From assembly GCF_022581195.2 (NCBI RefSeq), contig NC_061462.1, positions 1,860,001 to 1,924,000 on the forward strand: DNA of 64,000 bases. The letters run 5' to 3'. Positions within the stretch are counted from its first letter, which is position 1. Each line of letters begins with the position of its first letter. The translations under genes and the position numbers were made by a program. Source of the stretch: Helicoverpa zea (Eukaryota > Arthropoda > Insecta > Lepidoptera > Noctuidae). Positions 49,801 through 61,328 of the stretch are shown here, piece by piece. The notes below the pieces were generated by a model that saw only the letters and a program-made list of their open reading frames with translations, had not been told where the DNA came from and ran no database searches.

Positions 49801-52800
49801 TAATAATGACCATTGTATTTACTCATTTTTTTTCTGGTGTATATGATAAGGTTTTAAAATTATTTTAATTCACAGGTTTTATTTTGAGGAGCATGTAACC
49901 ATTATATTATGAGGTCAAAGTCCTTTATACAACTGGGCCTATTTCACGTAAAACATAGATCACAGAGTTTTATAAGTAGTAAAAGATCTGCTGTTCATCG
50001 CGAAGGACTTTCATGGTAATGGCGAAATACTGGACTGCTTTAAAATAATTTTAGTACAAGGGTAGAGAGTTCTGTTTACTGTGTACGCAGGTGCGGGAAG
50101 TAGTTCCCCCAGGAAGCAGGTGAAATCACAGAGAACAGCTCATCAGCAGCAGGTTTGAATATAAACATGATAACAACTAACTTAGCCTCATCCAGCCTGG
50201 TCTTAAGCGCGGCGATCTCATCCTTCAGCTGGTTGACATAGGTGCGGTCCTGTTCGGCTCGCGCATGCGCGTCGCGCCGCACTCGCTCGAGCTTGTTCTG
50301 TTCGAGGTCGAACGCTCGTTTCGCTTCTTCTAGACGTTCTAGAAGAGCTTGCTGTTCTTGGTGGGCTGGAGATAGAGAAAGGTATTACTTGATTTAGTTT
50401 AAATTGTGATAGTAGCTTGTAGTATAATAATTTTATGAGCTCTTGGCTAAGTCTAAGCGGCGCGGATCATTCGACCATTAGGTTAAGCAGCGCCTGGCAC
50501 GGGTCCGAGGATGGATCATCTTGACATGAAGAGTTCTTTTGTGCTTCAGAAGGCACGATATACTGGTGGGTACCGGCTGTCGTTTGAACACATTTGGTAG
50601 TCATTACGGGTAGTGAAAAGCCATAAAGTCCGGCACGCAGTCTCGCCAAGGGGTATTGTATTGGGTTGCCCGGGTAACTGGGTTGGGAGATCAGACAAAC
50701 AGTCGCTCCTTATAAAACACTGGTACTCAGCTGCACCCGGTTAGACTGGAAGCCGACCCCAACATAGTAAGGAAAAAGCTAAGCAGATGATGACTTTCAA
50801 CTTCCTTTTTTTATCATCTAATTTGCCTACAACTTCTAACTTCCTTTTTTTATTATCAATTTTGCCTACAACTTACAACTTCATTTTTTATTACCAAGTT
50901 TGTCTTGGCATGTAACTCACCCATAAGTAAAGCCTGCTGCTTATCATTCTCAGCCCTGAGCATGGCTTCATCGTGCTGCAATATCAGCTGGTCCCTCGCT
51001 ATGAGTAACTTCTTCTCCCTCTCTCGGGCACCCGCCTCGCATGATTCTTTCTCGCTGGTTAGTGCCGCTATGGTCTGGCTGAGCTTGTGTTCGAGAGCTT
51101 GCCGGAGTTGTTCCTGTGGGTATTAGGATAATAGTTATACCCGTTAAAAATTGGCTTAAATTGTTCAACAGTGAAATAATCTACGTTATATAACTGTTCG
51201 TGATAAGTACTTTATTTCATTCTATGACAGAAAAGTTTCATTCCATTTGATTCCACTTTGATATATGAAACAGCCACCAGTAGACATACGTTTACGGCCG
51301 TGCGGACACTACAACATGTACTGCCAAACTTCTACATACTTTATATGAGTATGTATTAATGCCCGACACAAATACATACCGCTATTGAAGTTTAAACCTT
51401 TAAACAATAATACAATGTATGTATGTGTTACAGTATTTACAACATTTGAAGTATACCACAGCTACGACACGTATCGAGTCAACTTATGCCACACCGCTAG
51501 AGACTGCGGCCAGGCCATGACCCCTGTAAATATCCAGTCCCTATAACCTACCTTCTCCTCCTTTAACTTGGTGATATTCTCAGTAGTAGTGCGGTTGATG
51601 TTAGATATAATCTGCTGGTACTCTGCCTCCTTCTTGCCGGAAGCCTGCGACATCGAGTTGCGAGTGTCGCGGAGTTTGCGCTCGCTGTTCTCCAGGTCTT
51701 TTGTGAGGCGGGCGATTTGACCTGGGAAAATTATTTGAAGTGAGTATAGGTCGGCCATAATACAGCTTTGATAATCCAATAACTAAAAATAATAAACCTA
51801 AATGTCAATAAGTATATACAATAGCGGTACATAACACCTTTCGGCCAGAAATCTTCCTTGAGGACCTTTTCAAGAGCATGTGCCGGAACCCGCACCACGA
51901 ACGACTTAAAATTAGTGTTGTGACGCGGCTCCAACCTCTCGACCCTCAAGGTCCAGTTGGTCTTAACATGCAGATAATCCACGACGACCGCGATGAGAAT
52001 AAGTGAAGCACATAAACGGCAATATATTATGTCGAACCTGGTACGCGGTTTGGTGCCATGCGCATGCGCAGTAGTGTTTTGTTCTTACATTTGGAAGGCT
52101 GCGCAGTTACTGGCAGTTAACTTTGGAGGGGCAAAGTTATCTGACGTGAATTGAAAGTGGTGCTAACATATCTTGGCATATTTTTATGCATACCTTTATA
52201 ATTCTCTTGCTGCACTAATGTCTCTTGCAGCTCATGTTCGAGCTTGGCCCTCTTGTTGTCAGTATCTTCCAACATGTTAGCCGTGTCGAACAGGACTGCT
52301 TCTAAAGCGTCCTTCTCTGAACGAACTCCTGCTAATTGTTCTTGTAAGTGATGCTTGTCTTTTTCGAGGCTGTCTATTAGAATCTGTTGGGACAGGTAAT
52401 ATTAATTTAAATAATGAAGGTATTTTTAAGGTTATTAAGCACCTGTTTTGTATTTATAAGTTAGTCTTTGTTTCATTGAAATTGGTTCAGCCAATCAAAA
52501 GAAAATAAAATGAGTTCAAGTAGTAAAATATCACAACACAATAATGGTTATAGTGATACACGTGATTATAATATTGATAAGAGCGGTGATTACTATTGCA
52601 GTGATGATGATGGTGAAGGAATAAAGGTGATAGAGGTGGTGTTGATAATAGAAGGTGAAGTGACAAAGATAATGAGGATGATGATTACAATGGCGACGAT
52701 GATGATGATGGTGATATTGTTCATGAAAGACGGTCATGATGATGGTGATGACTACTAGGGCGATGATGATGACATTGGTTGTGACGACAGAAGGTAGTCA

Positions 52801-55800
52801 TGATGACGTTGATGAAACATTAATATTAATTTTCAGTATATTCTTATCCAAATAAACGATATGTATCACAAATAGTTGATTTATCACAAGCGTTGTAGGG
52901 ATCGTGAACATTATTATTCTGTTAAAAAAATACATAAATGTTACAGTTTTTGACAACACTAAAATAATTTTGGACTTCAGAAAAATAATAAAGATAGGAC
53001 TAATAATTCTTACCTGTTTCTCTTCCCCATCTTTGACATGATCTTCTAAAGCTCTGTTAATTCTACCAATAGTCTCATTGGCCTGTTCCAATCGCTGTTG
53101 TAGGCGTATGATCTCTTCGTTAAGTGTATCTTTCTTGCGAACCATCGCTGTTAGCTGGGAACTTAGTTCGCCTCGTTCCCTGTGTAATAAATATTAAAAG
53201 ATCATGAAATATAATTATTGAACAGACAAGCAAGAATATGGAAGGAGAAAACTTTCTACGCTGACCACAAAATTGTCATAAGGGTAGGAGCATGATAATG
53301 GCATGAAATACAAAACTACTTTTTTACGCTTGCGCTTTTAAAATTAATTGTAGGCACATAATAGATTTTACACACAGTTTCACTTAAATTGACAAGTTTT
53401 GATTCCGATCCTTGTATAAAATTTCTAAAGTTCTTGGACTTACAGTTTAAGTAGGTATCTCATGAGAAATTTTCTCAAGATAATAATTGCGAGTTGAACT
53501 AAATATTAAAAATCTTTTACAATAAACAAGAGACTTACCTCATAACCTGTCGCAATTCCAACTCCACTTTATCTCTCTCTCCTTCAAGGAACTTGATCTT
53601 CTCACACAGCGATGCCTTATCTGCCTCCAACTCCATCCTAGTTTGTTCAGCCGCGAGCAGCTCTTTGCGTAAAGAGTTAAGATCTCCTTGCTGTTCTGAT
53701 GATTGACTCGACAGGTTTGATTTCTCGTCTTCCAACTGATTAGAAAAAAAAAGATGTTACCTCACTTTATAAATAAAATAAAGTCATGCAACCATGTTCT
53801 TATTTTCTTTAGCAGTAGGTTTCCCATGTAAATAAATAATGTATGTCGAATTTCATTTAGTAAACAGTTATAGCTGCCGTTATGTACTGAGATTAATAAA
53901 TCATTTATTTAGTGACATCTACATAAATTGAACATACACGTAATAAAAAGCATTTACAAAAAAATACAGCACTAAGGTTTAATACTCGTAAAACACTGGT
54001 ACTGAGCTGCATCCCATAAGACTACATGGCGATATTCAATCATAAAATATATACTAACATGTTTAACATCTTCATGCAGTTTCTTCTTATCGCTTTCGAG
54101 GTTTCTGACAGCTGCTTCCAACTTCTCCACGAGGTCTTGTAAGTCACTTCTCTCCATAAGAGTTCTTTCTAGCTCTATTTCTAGATCACCTATTCAAACA
54201 TACATTTACATTTCATTACAGTTATTAAGACTATTGTACAGAACTGTTTGTTTTCGATCGAATTTTAATCTATATGGAAGAAATCAACCATAGTCTAAGG
54301 ATTTATAAAGAGGTAAACATCTGTTGAGGCTCTTAGATTATTTTTGAGAGTCCAAATAACATTTGTAATAACACTTTGATTGGATCAATTTTATCAAAAT
54401 TATGAACTACATAAGTTCTATTTTTTCTACGCGGACTGTTTTAATGATATGGTAATTCTCTGATAGTGCCAATGGAACGCCCCTTTTTTCTTGTTCCTAT
54501 ATAAAAGACACTTACTCCTATGTTTCTCCATCTGCGACAGTATGCTGTCTCCCTCAATCTTCTGCTGGTCGAGCAAGTCCCGTGCTAGAGCGGTCTTGTT
54601 GAGCTCCTCTCTAGTCGACACCAGTTCTGAGCGGAGACGGGAAGAACGTTCTTCTTCGGCCCTGGGGTCAAAATAAGGATAGTAAGCTAGGGATTTGTCC
54701 TTCGATATCATAGAGGGGCAGGGATTGGCTTAAAAAAATTTCACAATCCAATATGATCCCACAATGAGGGAAAAATCTCTGTTACTTCAAGAATAAAAAA
54801 ATATATCCTATAAGCACAAGGATGTATTTTTTTTGTTTCGTTAATTAATGTGTTACATTTTTTTAATACCTACTCAATATAAAACCTTAAACCTTATAAC
54901 ATAAGGTTGACATTAAAACAGCACTCACCTCAACACCGCCTCCCTACTAGACGCCTCTCTGTGTAAATGATCCACTTCATCATTCAAGTTCCTCTTCTCA
55001 CTCTCTAACGCTTCGATAGTCTTCTCTAGCCGAGAGTTTATCTTCTGTAGCTTCTCGTAGTCTGATGTTAGAGATTCCACCTGAGAATAAGTAAGGGAGA
55101 TATTGAAGAGCAATTTGCAATCTGTTTTAATTATGTATTTTGAAGTATTTAACTTGAGTTTAAAAGTCTGGGCTATGTGTGACACAGACCCGAAACTATT
55201 GTCGTCAGTGTAGTCCCACTTAAATTACACTTTGCCACCCACAACTACCAACTCGAGTAGGTAGTTTGTTTGAAAAATAAAAAGGATTCCTTCGAGCCGG
55301 ATTTGAACCAGCGACCTATGGATATCAGTTAGGTACATTACATCTACAGTCCACCGCTCTACCAACTGAGCTATCGAAGGCTTGAGAACACGCCCAAAAT
55401 ACGCATGTACTTGGTTATGAGACTTTCATACAAGGTACGTTAAGTCATGACCTGACGGAAGTCGTTCTACAGGTGAAAGGAAGTAGGTAAAAGTAAAGCA
55501 AATAAGACTATAACCAGTAGACATGGTGAATGAAAAAAGTAATAAGACAATCCTTTAGCTAACCCTAAATAATGGACACGTATTTTCTCTTTTCTGTTAC
55601 GAATTTTGTGTACCACGTCACTTTTGGGTACCAATTTCACATAACCGTGACGTCACAAGCCCCCACTCTCAACCTTTGTTACGTTATATTTTAGTATTTT
55701 TTTTTATTAAAATAAAAAATATGTGTCCAATATTTAGTGGTAATCTAAGAGATGGATCATTTTTATCCCAAATCATCACGCCTGTTCTACTAAACTACAA

Positions 55801-58800
55801 CTCACCATAGCATTAATCTCCACTCTATTTCTCTCCAAGTTATTCTTGTCGCTGCGAAGTGCTTCTACCGTTTTCTGCATCGACTCCTTCTCTTGTAACA
55901 TTTGATGAACATCCGCGTTGGCTTGGTCTAGTTTACCTGATTACAAACATTAATTTATTTTGATTATAAACTTTATCTTTGGTAGAAAAAATAATGAAAT
56001 TCAAATATAAATTGAAAAATAAAATTCATTAAATGAAACCTGTCGAGTGTTGCACAAAAAGATAGTAGGATCAATTTAGCCTAATGGAAGGATGGAAGGA
56101 CTTATTTTTGTGCAGTGGTTATTTAAAATAAATCTATTAAACATAATCGTTTTTTAGTTATTAGTTTGTATTTAAGTTTATATTTTTACTACATTATTTA
56201 CAAATTATAAAGATCAGTGTGGTAAAAAAAAAAAATATTTTGTTTTATAATAAGTACGACTACAACAAAATAAGATATAAAATAAATCTTACCTTGTAGA
56301 TCCTGGACCTTGCTTTCCAAAGAGGCGACATTGATTTCAGCCGCTTCACCGTGTTTCCTGCAAGTAGCTAACTGCTCGCGAGAATTCTGCAGCTTCACCT
56401 AAAATATTTCTTAACTCAAGTATCTTGCGGATCACGCAATATTTTCGAAAGATGTACCATTACAAGATAACTTGGTGATCTTTCAATAAAACAATTTTCA
56501 AAAAGAACTCTATGCTTGAAAAAATAAATATTCACATAAAAGATAAAAAGATTCCTTCGAGCCGGATTTGAACCAGCGACCTATGGATATCAGTTGCATT
56601 ACATCTACAGTCCACCGCTCTACCAACTGAGCTATCGAAGGCTTGAGAACACGCGCAAAATACGTTATTACATATTGCGCACCGTAAGGGTCAATTCCCA
56701 CTGAAAGAGCAGCAGCCGGCAGCGGCCGTAAAGGCGCGGCTCCACCGCGGTGCACGGAGATGCTACGCACGTGTATTAAGCTTCGCTTTGTAAGAAAATG
56801 TATGTGGTTGTGTCCACTGCAACCCACGGAGAGGCTACGCATGAATTGACGTCATTGATACACGCGTGGCTTGCTCGAATAGGCGGTTACATAGCTCAAC
56901 GCTGTCAACGTGGGTCTACGTTTCCACTGGAGTACTCGAATAAGACCCACGACTATGTACAGCTCGGTTATCGCAGAGCAGTTGTTGTAAGCGGTTACGT
57001 AGCTCAACGCTGTCAGCGTGGGTCTACCCGTGCGCCGTGCCACGCTATACATAGTCGTGGGTCATATTCGTGTACTTCAGTGGAAACGTAGACCCACGTT
57101 GTCAAACAAATGAATACACGCAGCTAAAATGCGCCGCGTGTCCGTGCACAGCGTGCACTGCGGTGGAGCCGCGCCTTAAGAGCACGGACAATGTAAGAGC
57201 GCGGCGCGGCGCGGCCCGCCGCGCTCGGGCTCCATCACTTGCATTTACGGCCGCTGCCGGCCGCTGCTCTTTCAGTGGGGATTGACCCTAATACAATCTA
57301 TCCTATGTTGTAATGTTTTATCATACAGAATTTTGTAAATTAGCCTCTTGAACAGATTTACTCTCACATTATGTTTTATGCTCCATTTGAGTAGTCACTA
57401 ACATAAAGGTAACTAAAACAAATAAATAATAAATAAATAAAGTATGATTTATTTTATCTCCACAAATTACAAAAGATCAGTTGACAACAATTTGGTACAG
57501 TTCGTAATTAGTCTACGTAAGCCGAGGCCTGTATCTTCAACAACAGGTTCACAATATCTATTGTCAATGTGGTTTTGAACGCTATTTTGTGTGGCCTCAA
57601 GTAATAGTGCCACATGTGTTTGCTCGAGTGTGTATGTGCGTGTGTGTATGTGTGAGGATGTGTGTGTGAGTGTGTATGTTTGAATCTGTGTGTGTGGCAA
57701 CAGATGTAAACAGACTATAAAACCTGGATATTAAAAATCTAAAGACTCGTAGTGGTTAATAAAGTAAAAATAAATAAACAAAAAACTCAAACAAAAATCT
57801 AGTTACATAAAACTAAAATATTAAGTTATTTTTACTATTATAATTACATAGATATTTACATATTTACAATACATATAAAAACTATCATAGTAAAACTAAA
57901 AAGCGTCAAAAAATTCATCCCCATTTATATTATTGTTGAATTTAAAATTATTTTGACGTAAATTATTTTTAATCCGAGCTATTAACGAAATCGTCGTAGA
58001 TATCAAGATTTATATCTTCAGTAAAGTGCCTACTCAAATAGCTGTATAAGTAGTTAATAACTTGTTTACAATAATTATTTCTTACTTGGAGCTCATGTAT
58101 TTGTATCTGATACTTGTGGAGCGCAGCTTGGACAGCTGATATTGTGCTCTCTGCGAATGCCGTCGCGTTGGCGTTGGTTGGTATGCGTTTCGGTGACCTG
58201 AAAAATACATCGTGATTTTGACGTGACAACGTCTTATAAATCGATGGAGCCGGCTGCACGCACGAAAAAACATGACTCATGCGGCGTTACCTCGCTCTGA
58301 GGCGTTCCGTTTAAGGCTTGAAGTGCAAGCGAGAGCACGCAACGAGCAACAAAGAGGCACGATCGGCCTCCGCGTTCGGCAACGTTCGACATCTGACGAT
58401 CAATTTCTTATGACGTTGTCACGTTCGACTATCGTCAGTAAACCGACTTTACAGACAACCGTTTTTTTTTTTTTTTTTATAAACATTTTGCGGCATGGAT
58501 GAATATTTCTTGGGTGGCAATCTTTAGGTGGCAAAACCTCAGATGACTCAAACGATTTGTTTATTATTATTTTGACGAAATTCAGCCGTTCGGCATGAAC
58601 CGATGCCGAACGAGTTGATGCCGAACGGCTGTGCCGCCGGCAATAGAAGCCACCGGCACAAGCCGCACAAAACGCATCATTCCGGTTGTGATAATCACAT
58701 AAAATGCTAGTGAAGTGTTTTTCTGCCGCTAAAGGCTCCTACACATAGTGCCGGCGGCAGGGCCGCTGGGCAAGCCGCCGGACAAGCCGCCGTGCACCTG

Positions 58801-61266
58801 GCGGCATACAAAGCCGCCGGCTTTGCCGCACAAAGAAGCCGCCGTCACGACCAACAAACCAAAAAAAACGATTTTGTGCCGCTTGTATTGCCGGCGGGCG
58901 GCGGCATAGCCGCTCGGCATGAAACCGGCGGCATTGCCGCCGGCATGTGTGTAGTAGCTTTAATGAAGTGTGGTGTGCCGGCATGGCCGGCACGGCCGGC
59001 GGCTTTGTATGTCACCGGGTGCACGGCGGCTTGGGCGGGGCTTGCCCGGCGGCTCAGCCGCCGGCACTGTATGAGCCTTGAGAGACAAAAGTCATAAAAA
59101 GAATTTTATAAGCTGTTTAAGTTCTACATGCGGTTCTAATGATTTGCACGCTGGATGAGCCACACGCTGCCTCTGCGCACCGCTCCTGCTGTGTGACACG
59201 TTGTTGTTACCTGTCGTGCAGATGTAGATGCGCGGGATGCGCGGGCGGCGCGTCGCTGTCGGAGTCGTGTATGAGCGCGCGCGCCACCTCCTCCAGCGCC
59301 GCGCGCATCACGCTGGCTGAGCCACACGCTGCCTCTGCGCAGCCACACCGCTCCTCCTATGTTATACGAAGAAATAAGATCGTTTGTATAGGCACTACGT
59401 CTGACTTCTAACAATATTTTTCCCTTGGATCCTACGCCGTTAATAAAAAGGGGGTCCTTTTTATTAACGGCGCAGGATTTAGATTACGCAAACAAAATAT
59501 TTCGAGGACATCGGGACGAGTTTAGAAAGTTCACCGCTCAAAGCAAAGCGGGCCGTAGACTCGGACAGCGTCATGTTTCTTGACTTCACACGTCTTTCAA
59601 ATGTATTTGAAGACGAAAATTAAAATCTTTTCATTAAAGCGGCGGATTTAACTGTTTTAGGTTTGAGGTTTACCTACTATTCCAAATCCAAAGTTCGAAA
59701 TCATGACAAACGAGAACGTTTCTACTTCACGCCAAACTACGTATTTATTCAGGCAAAACCATCACAATAATATAGCAATAGATGTCAAACACGCAAACCG
59801 ACACTAGAACCTTTTGCATATTTTAGCTAACACCTAAGACTTTAGGTACTAATACAAACCCTAGTAGCCTAGTGCCGCTTAGTGGTCTAGTGAAGCTTCT
59901 TACGTCACACGGTTTAATACCTTTGAACCACGCTAAACTATGACTTGGTCTAATAGTTGTAAAATTAGGCTATTAGTAATAGGAAAAGATAGAGATTTTC
60001 AGTCAAAGAAGAAACTATGGATCTAAGAAGAAACAGTTCAGCATTTAATCGAAATCTCTTACATATAACACGTGATACAGATATCTGTAAAATATGGACA
60101 TAAAATATTTCTTTCATGCAAGGAAAGTTTAAAAATCAGGATGCCAGTAAGAGCGTATCATATCTCCCCTAATACTCATGGAAGGAAGAGTCTCATAATC
60201 ACCTTAAAAAAATATAAAGGCACTTAACTAATCCAACTACGTTTTCACACTAGCAATACTAAATCACTCACCAATTCCTGCAGTTCTCCAAGCAGACGTT
60301 GTATCCTCGCATCTCGTTCTCTCAACTCTGCGAGCGCAGAATCCCTCTGAGCCGTCATATCGCGCAGATCTACGCGCATACCCTCCACCGTATACGGCCC
60401 TGCTCCAGTAGTTCCATGACCTTGGGAGCCTTGGAGACCAGGAGCGTGGGGACCTTGGGCCTGGTAGCCAGGTTGGGAGGCCTGGTAACCTGGTTGAGTG
60501 GCCTGGTAACCTGGTTGGGAGGCCTGGTAACCACCTTGTGGTGTTTGATAGGCAGCCTGGTGAGATAAGGGCTGGTACTCTGGCTGTAGGGATACAATTA
60601 ATGTGTTTCGTACTTTTTGATTTTGGGTAATACTTGTTATTATTTTTTTGTTAAATTGTTGATACAATGTCTGCAGTATACAGAAGACAGTATGGCTTTA
60701 TTTTAGAAATACAAAAATACTAAAAATCAAATAATAATCATTTATTTACAACAAAGCACCATTTATATTTTACTATGTTTTATCAGAAGGTTCAAGACAC
60801 AACTTTTCACAGATTTTGTTTGAATTGCACTATGATTATAATAATCCATTTGGACTTACCTTAATATTCTGAGCCGCAAACACATTGATGGAATACCCGC
60901 TAAGCATGCCCACCAACTCCCTAGCATTAGAATCAAACTCATTCTTCACACGGTACAGGTCTCGTTCAGTGTTGGTCTGCAGTTCAGCAAAGTGACGCTT
61001 GACGGCTACTACCTCACGCCATAAGCTGAGCAGGCGGTGGTGTTCGTTTGAGTAGTAGTCGTTGAATGCCTGTGCCAAAATGTTTGTGTTATTTTGATAA
61101 AAAACTTTGACAATATTTTGCTTTGGTGCAGGTACACAGAAGCAATAAATAACACTGTCTCAGTGTAATACTTTTAGTACTTAAGCTATTACAGCTGTAT
61201 ATATATAGTATGTTCTCATATGAACTCAAAGTGTTCATGAAACTATTATACCCTGTTCAAGCTTTT

Positions 61267-61328
<62 letters not shown>

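Noticed and set aside
52510..52758. 82-codon Asp/Met-rich open frame
   Set aside because: Caused by a GAT/ATG repeat tract.
56510..57100. Open frames of 66-110 codons on both strands
   Set aside because: They run through a tRNA-Tyr gene and a palindromic GC-rich element, with no protein motif.
58739..59097. Arg/Ala/Gly-rich open frames on both strands
   Set aside because: By-product of the CCGGCGG-rich MITE; stop codons are rare in such composition.
59136..59414. 92-codon minus-strand open frame over exon 8
   Set aside because: It uses a different frame from the one that joins exon 9; the sequence is Arg/Ala-rich without helix pattern.
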